Source: Panulirus ornatus
Lineage: Eukaryota > Arthropoda > Malacostraca > Decapoda > Palinuridae
NCBI RefSeq assembly: GCF_036320965.1
Contig: NC_092230.1
Location: forward strand, 45,932,094-45,996,093
Direction: 5' to 3'
Length of the DNA: 64,000 nucleotides
Position numbers and translations under genes: made by a program. Position 1 is the first letter of the stretch, and every line of letters begins with the position of its first letter. This document shows positions 43,401 to 58,329 of this stretch, piece by piece. Under the pieces are notes generated by a model. It was given only the letters and a program-made list of their open reading frames with translations. It was not told the DNA's origin and made no database searches.

Positions 43401-46400
43401 ATGGTTGGATGATGGTGGATAGATGGTTGGATGATGGTGGATAGATGGTTGGATGATGGTGGATAGATGGTTGGATGATGGTGGATAGATGGTTGGATGA
43501 TGGTGGATAGATGGTTGGATGATGGTGGATAGATGGCTGGATGATGGTGGATAGATGGTTGGATGATGGTGGATAGATGGTTGGATGATGGTGGATAGAT
43601 GGTTGGATGATGGTGGATAGATGGTTGGATGATGGTGGATAGATGGCTGGATGATAGTGGATAGATGGCTGGATGATGGTGGATAGATGGTTGGATGATG
43701 GTGGATAGATGGTTGGATGATGGTGGATAGATGGTTGGATGATGGTGGATAGATGGTTGGATGATGGTGGATAGATGGTTGGATGATGGTGGATAGATGG
43801 TTGGATGATGGTGGATAGATGGTTGGATGATGGTGGATAGATGGTTGGATGATGGTGGATAGATGGTTGGATGATGGTGGATAGATGGTTGGATGATGGT
43901 GGATAGATGGTTGGATGATGGTGGATAGATGGTTGGATGATGGTGGATAGATGGTTGGATGATGGTGGATAGATGGTTGGATGATGGTGGATAGATGGTT
44001 GGATGATGGTGGATAGATGGTTGGATGATGGTGGATAGATGGTTGGATGATGGTGGATAGATGGTTGGATGATGGTGGATAGATGGTTGGATGATGGTGG
44101 ATAGATGGTTGGATGATGGTGGATAGATGGTTGGATGATGGTGGATAGATGGTTGGATGATGGTGGATAGATGGTTGGATGATGGTGGATAGATGGTTGG
44201 ATGATGGTGGATAGATGGTTGGATGATGGTGGATAGATGGTTGGATGATGGTGGATAGATGGTTGGATGATGGTGGATAGATGGTTGGATGATGGTGGAT
44301 AGATGGTTGGATGATGGTGGATAGATGGTTGGATGATGGTGGATAGATGGTTGGATGATGGTGGATAGATGGTTGGATGATGGTGGATAGATGGTTGGAT
44401 GATGGTGGATAGATGGTTGGATGATGGTGGATAGATGGTTGGATGATGGTGGATAGATGGTTGGATGATGGTGGATAGATGGTTGGATGATGGTGGATAG
44501 ATGGTTGGATGATGGTGGATAGATGGTTGGATGATGGTGGATAGATGGTTGGATGATGGTGGATAGATGGTTGGATGATGGTGGATAGATGGTTGGATGA
44601 TGGTGGATAGATGGTTGGATGATGGTGGATAGATGGTTGGATGATGGTGGATAGATGGTTGGATGATGGTGGATAGATGGTTGGATGATGGTGGATAGAT
44701 GGTTGGATGATGGTGGATAGATGGTTGGATGATGGTGGATAGATGGTTGGATGATGGTGGATAGATGGTTGGATGATGGTGGATAGATGGTTGGATGATG
44801 GTGGATAGATGGTTGGATGATGGTGGATAGATGGTTGGATGATGGTGGATAGATGGTTGGATGATGGTGGATAGATGGTTGGATGATGGTGGATAGATGG
44901 TTGGATGATGGTGGATAGATGGTTGGATGATGGTGGATAGATGGTTGGATGATGGTGGATAGATGGTTGGATGATGGTGGATAGATGGTTGGATGATGGT
45001 GGATAGATGGTTGGATGATGGTGGATAGATGGTTGGATGATGGTGGATAGATGGTTGGATGATGGTGGATAGATGGTTGGATGATGGTGGATAGATGGTT
45101 GGATGATGGTGGATAGATGGTTGGATGATGGTGGATAGATGGTTGGATGATGGTGGATAGATGGTTGGATGATGGTGGATAGATGGTTGGATGATGGTGG
45201 ATAGATGGTTGGATGATGGTGGATAGATGGTTGGATGATGGTGGATAGATGGTTGGATGATGGTGGATAGATGGTTGGATGATGGTGGATAGATGGTTGG
45301 ATGATGGTGGATAGATGGTTGGATGATGGTGGATAGATGGTTGGATGATGGTGGATAGATGGTTGGATGATGGTGGATAGATGGTTGGATGATGGTGGAT
45401 AGATGGTTGGATGATGGTGGATAGATGGTTGGATGATGGTGGATAGATGGTTGGATGATGGTGGATAGATGGTTGGATGATGGTGGATAGATGGTTGGAT
45501 GATGGTGGATAGATGGTTGGATGATGGTGGATAGATGGTTGGATGATGGTGGATAGATGGTTGGATGATGGTGGATAGATGGTTGGATGATGGTGGATAG
45601 ATGGTTGGATGATGGTGGATAGATGGTTGGATGATGGTGGATAGATGGTTGGATGATGGTGGATAGATGGTTGGATGATGGTGGATAGATGGTTGGATGA
45701 TGGTGGATAGATGGTTGGATGATGGTGGATAGATGGTTGGATGATGGTGGATAGATGGTTGGATGATGGTGGATAGATGGTTGGATGATGGTGGATAGAT
45801 GGTTGGATGATGGTGGATAGATGGTTGGATGATGGTGGATAGATGGTTGGATGATGGTGGATAGATGGTTGGATGATGGTGGATAGATGGTTGGATGATG
45901 GTGGATAGATGGTTGGATGATGGTGGATAGATGGTTGGATGATGGTGGATAGATGGTTGGATGATGGTGGATAGATGGTTGGATGATGGTGGATAGATGG
46001 TTGGATGATGGTGGATAGATGGTTGGATGATGGTGGATAGATGGTTGGATGATGGTGGATAGATGGTTGGATGATGGTGGATAGATGGTTGGATGATGGT
46101 GGATAGATGGTTGGATGATGGTGGATAGATGGTTGGATGATGGTGGATAGATGGTTGGATGATGGTGGATAGATGGTTGGATGATGGTGGATAGATGGTT
46201 GGATGATGGTGGATAGATGGTTGGATGATGGTGGATAGATGGTTGGATGATGGTGGATAGATGGTTGGATGATGGTGGATAGATGGTTGGATGATGGTGG
46301 ATAGATGGTTGGATGATGGTGGATAGATGGTTGGATGATGGTGGATAGATGGTTGGATGATGGTGGATAGATGGTTGGATGATGGTGGATAGATGGTTGG

Positions 46401-47316
46401 ATGATGGTGGATAGATGGTTGGATGATGGTGGATAGATGGTTGGATGATGGTGGATAGATGGTTGGATGATGGTGGATAGATGGTTGGATGATGGTGGAT
46501 AGATGGTTGGATGATGGTGGATAGATGGTTGGATGATGGTGGATAGATGGTTGGATGATGGTGGATAGATGGTTGGATGATGGTGGATAGATGGTTGGAT
46601 GATGGTGGATAGATGGTTGGATGATGGTGGATAGATGGTTGGATGATGGTGGATAGATGGTTGGATGATGGTGGATAGATGGTTGGATGATGGTGGATAG
46701 ATGGTTGGATGATGGTGGATAGATGGTTGGATGATGGTGGATAGATGGTTGGATGATGGTGGATAGATGGTTGGATGATGGTGGATAGATGGTTGGATGA
46801 TGGTGGATAGATGGTTGGATGATGGTGGATAGATGGTTGGATGATGGTGGATAGATGGTTGGATGATGGTGGATAGATGGTTGGATGATGGTGGATAGAT
46901 GGTTGGATGATGGTGGATAGATGGTTGGATGATGGTGGATAGATGGTTGGATGATGGTGGATAGATGGTTGGATGATGGTGGATAGATGGTTGGATGATG
47001 GTGGATAGATGGTTGGATGATGGTGGATAGATGGTTGGATGATGGTGGATAGATGGTTGGATGATGGTGGATAGATGGTTGGATGATGGTGGATAGATGG
47101 TTGGATGATGGTGGATAGATGGTTGGATGATGGTGGATAGATGGTTGGATGATGGTGGATAGATGGTTGGATGATGGTGGATAGATGGTTGGATGATGGT
47201 GGATAGATGGTTGGATGATGGTGGATAGATGGTTGGATGATGGTGGATAGATGGTTGGATGATGGTGGATAGATGGTTGGATGATGGTGGATAGATGGTT
47301 GGATGATGGTGGATGG
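43401..47316. repeat. 22-bp satellite, 178 copies, 3.9 kb
   Basis: The unit is ATGGTTGGATGATGGTGGAT plus ag. Visible variants (atggCtgg at about 43532, 43646 and 43668, and gatAgtgg near 43657) lie only in the first 300 bp. From about 43680 to 47300 the copies look identical. Because 3 x 22 = 66 bp, each frame cycles through three unit phases; on the minus strand none contains a stop, giving overlapping frames of over 1,400 codons (repeated SIHHHPTIYPPSSNHLSTII). These are repeat artefacts. Confidence 0.98.
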
Positions 47317-47723
47317 ATGGGTGGATGGTACGGACAGGGAGTGGTTGAGGTAGCGTACGGAAGTGAGATATGATGACGTGGGAGGAATGGTAGGAGCGGG
47401 AGCGGGCGATGAGCGGGGGCGGGGCGGGGCGGGCGGGCGGGGCGGGCGGGAATTAAGTATAAGCTGCATGAAAGCGTTAATTTGGTTATTACTGACACAT
47501 GAACATCGCCGCGCCCCCTGCCACCCACCCACCCACCCACCGCCTGCCGCCCACCAGCCGCACCCCTGCCACCCATGACCCGCACCCCCTGCCGCCCGCC
47601 ACCCGCCCACCCTGCCGCCCACCATTCATCACCCACCTCCCCTCATAAACAACCCAAGCGTCGTGTGTGTGCTTCAGTGGGCCCACCATCGCCTCGCATC
47701 ACGTTTTCTGACATCCTCATTAC
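47317..47723. other. GC-rich spacer
   Basis: GCGGGCGGGG-type repeats at 47403-47450 and CCACCC/CCGCC-rich sequence at 47515-47640. No gene recognised. The local GC content is the highest in the window. Confidence 0.55.
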
Positions 47724-48192
47724 CCAGCCCGGCCCACCAGCCCGGCCCACCACCCCGGCCCACCAGCGCTGCCCACAGAACGGCCCACCACCCCTGCCCA
47801 CCACCCTTGCCCACCAGCCCGGCCCATCAGCCCGACTCACCAGCCCTGCCCACTAGCCCGGCCCACCAGCCCGGCCCACCAACCCGGCCCACCAACCCGG
47901 CCCACCAGCCCTGCCCACCAACCCTGCCCACCAGCCCTGCCCACCAGCCCGGCCCACCAACCCAGCCCACCAGCCCGGCCCACCACCCTTGCCCACCAGC
48001 CCGGCCCATCAGCCCGACTCACCAGCCCTGCCCACCAGCCCGGCCCACCAGCTCGGCCCACCAACCCGGCCCACCAGCCCTGCCCACCAACTCTGCCCAC
48101 CAGCCCTGCCCACCAACCCTGCCCACAGCCCGACCCACTAACCCGGCCCATCAGACCTGCCCACCAACACGGCCCATCAGACCTGCCCACCA
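47724..48192. repeat. 15-bp minisatellite, about 31 copies
   Basis: The unit is CAGCCCGGCCCACCA. Variants are ccctg, acccgg and catcag. A block with CCCTTGCCCACCAGCCCGGC and ATCAGCCCGACTCACC occurs twice (near 47800 and 47990), a segmental duplication of about 183 bp. Confidence 0.94.
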
Positions 48193-48205
48193 TCGAACCC
48201 ACACA

Positions 48206-48209
<4 letters not shown>

Positions 48210-48279
<70 letters not shown>
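48210..48279. repeat. (GA)n microsatellite
   Basis: Pure (GA)35. The 200 bp that follow are non-repetitive apart from recurrent GTTACAG phrases. Confidence 0.97.
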
Positions 48280-48281
<2 letters not shown>

Positions 48282-48485
48282 CAGACCCACCCACTCTACT
48301 ACAGTGTAATTAGAACTGTAATTTCCCCACAGGTTACAGTCATGACGAAAGTTACAGCATCACCAGGGGGTTACAGCCAAGTGTGTCTGTAACGCACAAC
48401 ATTACAGTTTGCTGAACGATGCTCATTTACATAGTGGTAATTACGTGTATGGTTGACCTGGTTGTGTTAAGGAGGGTTGACCTAT

Positions 48486-48644
48486 GACCCCACCTCCGAC
48501 CCCTCGTGCCTCCATAGGTCATTTGGGATCAAACTGGCATAGGTTCGAATCCTGGCTCCGGCAGTCGGCCCACAGTCAATCCAGCTGTTCATCCTGCCCT
48601 TTAGGGGTTGGTCGATACAGTGGATACCTGGCTTGGGTGTGTGT

Positions 48645-48646
<2 letters not shown>
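48486..48646 (+). mobile_element. tRNA-derived SINE, copy 2
   Basis: GGTTCGAATCC (48542-48552) is a perfect B box. The body CCCACAGTCAATCCAGCTGT, TCATCCTGCCCTTTAGGGGT and GATACCTGGCT aligns with the copy at 59.4 kb (CCACAGTTAACCCAGATGTT and so on). The A-box region is degenerate. The element ends directly in (GT)n. Confidence 0.7.
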
Positions 48647-48690
<44 letters not shown>

Positions 48691-48706
48691 AAAACCCTCT
48701 CCCTGC

Positions 48707-48780
<74 letters not shown>
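48647..48780. repeat. (GT)n and (CA)n in inverted arrangement
   Basis: (GT)21 at 48647-48689 follows the SINE tail, and (CA)36 at 48709-48780 lies 19 bp further on. The two are complementary and could fold into a 40-bp hairpin. Confidence 0.96.
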
Positions 48781-48784
<4 letters not shown>

Positions 48785-48827
48785 GATCACAGACCCAGCT
48801 GTGTGTCAGTGGTGGGCATTTCCTAAG

Positions 48828-49440
48828 CCACAGACATTCTCCCCACCACAGATAATCTCCCCACCACAGATGATCTCCCCGCCACCACAGATTATCTCCC
48901 CACCACAATCTCCCCACCACAGATGATCTCCCCGCCACCGATAATCTCCCCACCACAGTTAATCTCCCCACCACAGATGATCTCCCCACCACAGTTAATC
49001 TCCCCACCACAGATGATCTCCCCACCACAGTTAATCTCCCCACCACAGATAATCTCCCCACCACAGATGATCTCCCCACCACAGTTAATCTCCCCACCAC
49101 AGATTATCTCCCCACCACAATCTCCCCACCACAGATGATCTCCCCGCCACCGATAATCTCCCCACCACAGTTAATCTCCCCACCACAGATGATCTCCCCA
49201 CCACAGATGATCTCCCCACCACAGATAATCTCCCCACCACCGATAATCTCCCCGCCACAGTTAATCTCCCCACCACAGATGATCTCCCCACCACAGATAA
49301 TCTCCCCACCACCGATAATCTCCCCGCCACAGTTAATCTCCCCACCACAGATGATCTCCCCACCACAGATGATCTCCCCACCACAGATGATCTCCCCGCC
49401 ACAGATACTCTCCCCGCCACGGATACTCTCCCCGCCACAG
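48828..49440. repeat. 18-bp satellite, about 34 copies
   Basis: The unit is ATCTCCCCACCACAGATA, with the four bases before atctcc varying (gata, gatg, gtta, gatt, cgata). At the right end acc changes to gcc and gatg to gatac, grading into the 36-bp satellite. Confidence 0.96.
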
Positions 49441-52400
49441 ACATTCTCCCCGTCAGTGATGTTCTCCCCGCCACAGACATTCTCCCCGTCAGTGATGTTC
49501 TCCCCGCCACAGACATTCTCCCCGTCAGTGATGTTCTCCCCGCCACAGACATTCTCCCCGTCAGTGATGTTCTCCCCGCCACAGACATTCTCCCCGTCAG
49601 TGATGTTCTCCCCGACACAGACATTCTCCCCGTCAGTGATGTTCTCCCCGCCACAGACATTCTCCCCGTCAGTGATGTTCTCCCCGCCACAGACATTCTC
49701 CCCGTCAGTGATGTTCTCCCCGCCACAGACATTCTCCCCGTCAGTGATATTCTCCCCGCCACAGACATTCTCCCCGTCAGTGATGTTCTCCCCGCCACAG
49801 ACATTCTCCCCGTCAGTGATGTTCTCCCCGCCACAGACATTCTCCCCGTCAGTGATGTTCTCCCCGCCACAGACATTCTCCCCGTCAGTGATGTTCTCCC
49901 CGCCACAGACATTCTCCCCGTCAGTGATGTTCTCCCCGCCACAGACATTCTCCCCGTCAGTGATGTTCTCCCCGCCACAGACATTCTCCCCGTCAGTGAT
50001 GTTCTCCCCGCCACAGACATTCTCCCCGTCAGTGATGTTCTCCCCGCCACAGACATTCTCCCCGTCAGTGATGTTCTCCCCGCCACAGACATTCTCCCCG
50101 TCAGTGATGTTCTCCCCGCCACAGACATTCTCCCCGTCAGTGATGTTCTCCCCGCCACAGACATTCTCCCCGTCAGTGATGTTCTCCCCGCCACAGACAT
50201 TCTCCCCGTCAGTGATGTTCTCCCCGCCACAGACATTCTCCCCGTCAGTGATGTTCTCCCCGCCACAGACATTCTCCCCGTCAGTGATGTTCTCCCCGCC
50301 ACAGACATTCTCCCCGTCAGTGATGTTCTCCCCGCCACAGACATTCTCCCCGTCAGTGATGTTCTCCCCGCCACAGACATTCTCCCCGTCAGTGATGTTC
50401 TCCCCGCCACAGACATTCTCCCCGTCAGTGATGTTCTCCCCGCCACAGACATTCTCCCCGTCAGTGATGTTCTCCCCGCCACAGACATTCTCCCCGTCAG
50501 TGATGTTCTCCCCGCCACAGACATTCTCCCCGTCAGTGATGTTCTCCCCGCCACAGACATTCTCCCCGTCAGTGATGTTCTCCCCGCCACAGACATTCTC
50601 CCCGTCAGTGATGTTCTCCCCGCCACAGACATTCTCCCCGTCAGTGATGTTCTCCCCGCCACAGACATTCTCCCCGTCAGTGATGTTCTCCCCGCCACAG
50701 ACATTCTCCCCGTCAGTGATGTTCTCCCCGCCACAGACATTCTCCCCGTCAGTGATGTTCTCCCCGCCACAGACATTCTCCCCGTCAGTGATGTTCTCCC
50801 CGCCACAGACATTCTCCCCGTCAGTGATGTTCTCCCCGCCACAGACATTCTCCCCGTCAGTGATGTTCTCCCCGCCACAGACATTCTCCCCGTCAGTGAT
50901 GTTCTCCCCGCCACAGACATTCTCCCCGTCAGTGATGTTCTCCCCGCCACAGACATTCTCCCCGTCAGTGATGTTCTCCCCGCCACAGACATTCTCCCCG
51001 TCAGTGATGTTCTCCCCGCCACAGACATTCTCCCCGTCAGTGATGTTCTCCCCGCCACAGACATTCTCCCCGTCAGTGATGTTCTCCCCGCCACAGACAT
51101 TCTCCCCGTCAGTGATGTTCTCCCCGCCACAGACATTCTCCCCGTCAGTGATGTTCTCCCCGCCACAGACATTCTCCCCGTCAGTGATGTTCTCCCCGCC
51201 ACAGACATTCTCCCCGTCAGTGATGTTCTCCCCGCCACAGACATTCTCCCCGTCAGTGATGTTCTCCCCGCCACAGACATTCTCCCCGTCAGTGATGTTC
51301 TCCCCGCCACAGACATTCTCCCCGTCAGTGATGTTCTCCCCGCCACAGACATTCTCCCCGTCAGTGATGTTCTCCCCGCCACAGACATTCTCCCCGTCAG
51401 TGATGTTCTCCCCGCCACAGACATTCTCCCCGTCAGTGATGTTCTCCCCGCCACAGACATTCTCCCCGTCAGTGATGTTCTCCCCGCCACAGACATTCTC
51501 CCCGTCAGTGATGTTCTCCCCGCCACAGACATTCTCCCCGTCAGTGATGTTCTCCCCGCCACAGACATTCTCCCCGTCAGTGATGTTCTCCCCGCCACAG
51601 ACATTCTCCCCGTCAGTGATGTTCTCCCCGCCACAGACATTCTCCCCGTCAGTGATGTTCTCCCCGCCACAGACATTCTCCCCGTCAGTGATGTTCTCCC
51701 CGCCACAGACATTCTCCCCGTCAGTGATGTTCTCCCCGCCACAGACATTCTCCCCGTCAGTGATGTTCTCCCCGCCACAGACATTCTCCCCGTCAGTGAT
51801 GTTCTCCCCGCCACAGACATTCTCCCCGTCAGTGATGTTCTCCCCGCCACAGACATTCTCCCCGTCAGTGATGTTCTCCCCGCCACAGACATTCTCCCCG
51901 TCAGTGATGTTCTCCCCGCCACAGACATTCTCCCCGTCAGTGATGTTCTCCCCGCCACAGACATTCTCCCCGTCAGTGATGTTCTCCCCGCCACAGACAT
52001 TCTCCCCGTCAGTGATGTTCTCCCCGCCACAGACATTCTCCCCGTCAGTGATGTTCTCCCCGCCACAGACATTCTCCCCGTCAGTGATGTTCTCCCCGCC
52101 ACAGACATTCTCCCCGTCAGTGATGTTCTCCCCGCCACAGACATTCTCCCCGTCAGTGATGTTCTCCCCGCCACAGACATTCTCCCCGTCAGTGATGTTC
52201 TCCCCGCCACAGACATTCTCCCCGTCAGTGATGTTCTCCCCGCCACAGACATTCTCCCCGTCAGTGATGTTCTCCCCGCCACAGACATTCTCCCCGTCAG
52301 TGATGTTCTCCCCGCCACAGACATTCTCCCCGTCAGTGATGTTCTCCCCGCCACAGACATTCTCCCCGTCAGTGATGTTCTCCCCGCCACAGACATTCTC

Positions 52401-55400
52401 CCCGTCAGTGATGTTCTCCCCGCCACAGACATTCTCCCCGTCAGTGATGTTCTCCCCGCCACAGACATTCTCCCCGTCAGTGATGTTCTCCCCGCCACAG
52501 ACATTCTCCCCGTCAGTGATGTTCTCCCCGCCACAGACATTCTCCCCGTCAGTGATGTTCTCCCCGCCACAGACATTCTCCCCGTCAGTGATGTTCTCCC
52601 CGCCACAGACATTCTCCCCGTCAGTGATGTTCTCCCCGCCACAGACATTCTCCCCGTCAGTGATGTTCTCCCCGCCACAGACATTCTCCCCGTCAGTGAT
52701 GTTCTCCCCGCCACAGACATTCTCCCCGTCAGTGATGTTCTCCCCGCCACAGACATTCTCCCCGTCAGTGATGTTCTCCCCGCCACAGACATTCTCCCCG
52801 TCAGTGATGTTCTCCCCGCCACAGACATTCTCCCCGTCAGTGATGTTCTCCCCGCCACAGACATTCTCCCCGTCAGTGATGTTCTCCCCGCCACAGACAT
52901 TCTCCCCGTCAGTGATGTTCTCCCCGCCACAGACATTCTCCCCGTCAGTGATGTTCTCCCCGCCACAGACATTCTCCCCGTCAGTGATGTTCTCCCCGCC
53001 ACAGACATTCTCCCCGTCAGTGATGTTCTCCCCGCCACAGACATTCTCCCCGTCAGTGATGTTCTCCCCGCCACAGACATTCTCCCCGTCAGTGATGTTC
53101 TCCCCGCCACAGACATTCTCCCCGTCAGTGATGTTCTCCCCGCCACAGACATTCTCCCCGTCAGTGATGTTCTCCCCGCCACAGACATTCTCCCCGTCAG
53201 TGATGTTCTCCCCGCCACAGACATTCTCCCCGTCAGTGATGTTCTCCCCGCCACAGACATTCTCCCCGTCAGTGATGTTCTCCCCGCCACAGACATTCTC
53301 CCCGTCAGTGATGTTCTCCCCGCCACAGACATTCTCCCCGTCAGTGATGTTCTCCCCGCCACAGACATTCTCCCCGTCAGTGATGTTCTCCCCGCCACAG
53401 ACATTCTCCCCGTCAGTGATGTTCTCCCCGCCACAGACATTCTCCCCGTCAGTGATGTTCTCCCCGCCACAGACATTCTCCCCGTCAGTGATGTTCTCCC
53501 CGCCACAGACATTCTCCCCGTCAGTGATGTTCTCCCCGCCACAGACATTCTCCCCGTCAGTGATGTTCTCCCCGCCACAGACATTCTCCCCGTCAGTGAT
53601 GTTCTCCCCGCCACAGACATTCTCCCCGTCAGTGATGTTCTCCCCGCCACAGACATTCTCCCCGTCAGTGATGTTCTCCCCGCCACAGACATTCTCCCCG
53701 TCAGTGATGTTCTCCCCGCCACAGACATTCTCCCCGTCAGTGATGTTCTCCCCGCCACAGACATTCTCCCCGTCAGTGATGTTCTCCCCGCCACAGACAT
53801 TCTCCCCGTCAGTGATGTTCTCCCCGCCACAGACATTCTCCCCGTCAGTGATGTTCTCCCCGCCACAGACATTCTCCCCGTCAGTGATGTTCTCCCCGCC
53901 ACAGACATTCTCCCCGTCAGTGATGTTCTCCCCGCCACAGACATTCTCCCCGTCAGTGATGTTCTCCCCGCCACAGACATTCTCCCCGTCAGTGATGTTC
54001 TCCCCGCCACAGACATTCTCCCCGTCAGTGATGTTCTCCCCGCCACAGACATTCTCCCCGTCAGTGATGTTCTCCCCGCCACAGACATTCTCCCCGTCAG
54101 TGATGTTCTCCCCGCCACAGACATTCTCCCCGTCAGTGATGTTCTCCCCGCCACAGACATTCTCCCCGTCAGTGATGTTCTCCCCGCCACAGACATTCTC
54201 CCCGTCAGTGATGTTCTCCCCGCCACAGACATTCTCCCCGTCAGTGATGTTCTCCCCGCCACAGACATTCTCCCCGTCAGTGATGTTCTCCCCGCCACAG
54301 ACATTCTCCCCGTCAGTGATGTTCTCCCCGCCACAGACATTCTCCCCGTCAGTGATGTTCTCCCCGCCACAGACATTCTCCCCGTCAGTGATGTTCTCCC
54401 CGCCACAGACATTCTCCCCGTCAGTGATGTTCTCCCCGCCACAGACATTCTCCCCGTCAGTGATGTTCTCCCCGCCACAGACATTCTCCCCGTCAGTGAT
54501 GTTCTCCCCGCCACAGACATTCTCCCCGTCAGTGATGTTCTCCCCGCCACAGACATTCTCCCCGTCAGTGATGTTCTCCCCGCCACAGACATTCTCCCCG
54601 TCAGTGATGTTCTCCCCGCCACAGACATTCTCCCCGTCAGTGATGTTCTCCCCGCCACAGACATTCTCCCCGTCAGTGATGTTCTCCCCGCCACAGACAT
54701 TCTCCCCGTCAGTGATGTTCTCCCCGCCACAGACATTCTCCCCGTCAGTGATGTTCTCCCCGCCACAGACATTCTCCCCGTCAGTGATGTTCTCCCCGCC
54801 ACAGACATTCTCCCCGTCAGTGATGTTCTCCCCGCCACAGACATTCTCCCCGTCAGTGATGTTCTCCCCGCCACAGACATTCTCCCCGTCAGTGATGTTC
54901 TCCCCGCCACAGACATTCTCCCCGTCAGTGATGTTCTCCCCGCCACAGACATTCTCCCCGTCAGTGATGTTCTCCCCGCCACAGACATTCTCCCCGTCAG
55001 TGATGTTCTCCCCGCCACAGACATTCTCCCCGTCAGTGATGTTCTCCCCGCCACAGACATTCTCCCCGTCAGTGATGTTCTCCCCGCCACAGACATTCTC
55101 CCCGTCAGTGATGTTCTCCCCGCCACAGACATTCTCCCCGTCAGTGATGTTCTCCCCGCCACAGACATTCTCCCCGTCAGTGATGTTCTCCCCGCCACAG
55201 ACATTCTCCCCGTCAGTGATGTTCTCCCCGCCACAGACATTCTCCCCGTCAGTGATGTTCTCCCCGCCACAGACATTCTCCCCGTCAGTGATGTTCTCCC
55301 CGCCACAGACATTCTCCCCGTCAGTGATGTTCTCCCCGCCACAGACATTCTCCCCGTCAGTGATGTTCTCCCCGCCACAGACATTCTCCCCGTCAGTGAT

Positions 55401-55982
55401 GTTCTCCCCGCCACAGACATTCTCCCCGTCAGTGATGTTCTCCCCGCCACAGACATTCTCCCCGTCAGTGATGTTCTCCCCGCCACAGACATTCTCCCCG
55501 TCAGTGATGTTCTCCCCGCCACAGACATTCTCCCCGTCAGTGATGTTCTCCCCGCCACAGACATTCTCCCCGTCAGTGATGTTCTCCCCGCCACAGACAT
55601 TCTCCCCGTCAGTGATGTTCTCCCCGCCACAGACATTCTCCCCGTCAGTGATGTTCTCCCCGCCACAGACATTCTCCCCGTCAGTGATGTTCTCCCCGCC
55701 ACAGACATTCTCCCCGTCAGTGATGTTCTCCCCGCCACAGACATTCTCCCCGTCAGTGATGTTCTCCCCGCCACAGACATTCTCCCCGTCAGTGATGTTC
55801 TCCCCGCCACAGACATTCTCCCCGTCAGTGATGTTCTCCCCGCCACAGACATTCTCCCCGTCAGTGATGTTCTCCCCGCCACAGACATTCTCCCCGTCAG
55901 TGATGTTCTCCCCGCCACAGACATTCTCCCCGTCAGTGATGTTCTCCCCGCCACAGACATTCTCCCCGTCAGTGATGTTCTC
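49441..55982. repeat. 36-bp satellite, about 182 copies, 6.5 kb
   Basis: The unit has two 18-bp halves, ACATTCTCCCCGTCAGTG and ATGTTCTCCCCGCCACAG. Both resemble the flanking 18-bp unit, the second half more closely. Only two variants are visible (ccgaCac near 49613 and gatAtt near 49748); after that every copy reads the same to 55982. The unit is 12 codons, and three frames stay open for over 2,280 codons, giving PPQTFSPSVMFS on the plus strand; these are artefacts. Confidence 0.98.
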
Positions 55983-56052
55983 ATAGTCCTGTTTAAGAGA
56001 GTGGAGGCTCATGTCTTTTCAGGGGAGGGAGAAGAGGAGGAGAGAGAAGAGA

Positions 56053-56083
<31 letters not shown>

Positions 56084-56100
56084 AGTGGAGGCTCATGTCT

Positions 56101-56161
<61 letters not shown>
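55983..56161. repeat. GTGGAGGCTCATGTCT triplet with GA tracts
   Basis: The 16-bp phrase GTGGAGGCTCATGTCT occurs at about 56001, 56084 and 56161, separated by purine-rich and (GA)n stretches (pure at 56105-56161). Confidence 0.85.
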
Positions 56162-56165
<4 letters not shown>

Positions 56166-56271
56166 GGCTCATGTCTCTCTCCAACAACATGAACCCCCCC
56201 CCCTCCTCCCCCGATCCTCCTGTCTTCACACGACATGAACATGTACACAACGAAGGGAAATTAAAAGTGTT

Positions 56272-56392
56272 TTAAGTGGCGTTATCGTATTCACTTGAGC
56301 CTTTAAAGTGATTTAAATGAGATATTACTAATTAGTATTTAGACTAATGATGCCGACACAGCTCACGGGGGTGGAATAATTACTTTAAGTGG
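56272..56392. promoter_or_regulatory. NK2-type and TAATTA homeodomain motif group
   Basis: TTAAGTGG occurs at 56272-56279 and 56385-56392, CACTTGA (TCAAGTG on the minus strand) at 56292-56298, and the palindrome ACTAATTAGT at 56327-56336. NK2-class homeodomains bind YTNAAGTG-type sites. This AT-rich island lies between satellites and is otherwise non-repetitive; any function is inference. Confidence 0.25.
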
Positions 56393-56444
56393 TGTACTTA
56401 GCAAGAAGGTGTTTGTGCAGCAGATTAAAGAGACGTCTCCCACC

Positions 56445-58319
<1,875 letters not shown>

Positions 58320-58329
58320 ATGGGTGACC

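Noticed and set aside
43096..47636. Minus-strand open frames of 1,413 and 1,509 codons
   Set aside because: They consist of the 22-bp satellite read through three phases. The short unique ends have no recognisable domain or start context.
47837..48313. Proline-rich protein from the CAGCCCGGCCCACCA array
   Set aside because: A 15-bp repeat product; similar frames are open on both strands.
49085..56012. Three open frames of about 2,300 codons across the 36-bp satellite
   Set aside because: The unit is 12 codons without stops in three frames, so the frames are automatic. The predicted proteins are pure repeats with no unique domain.
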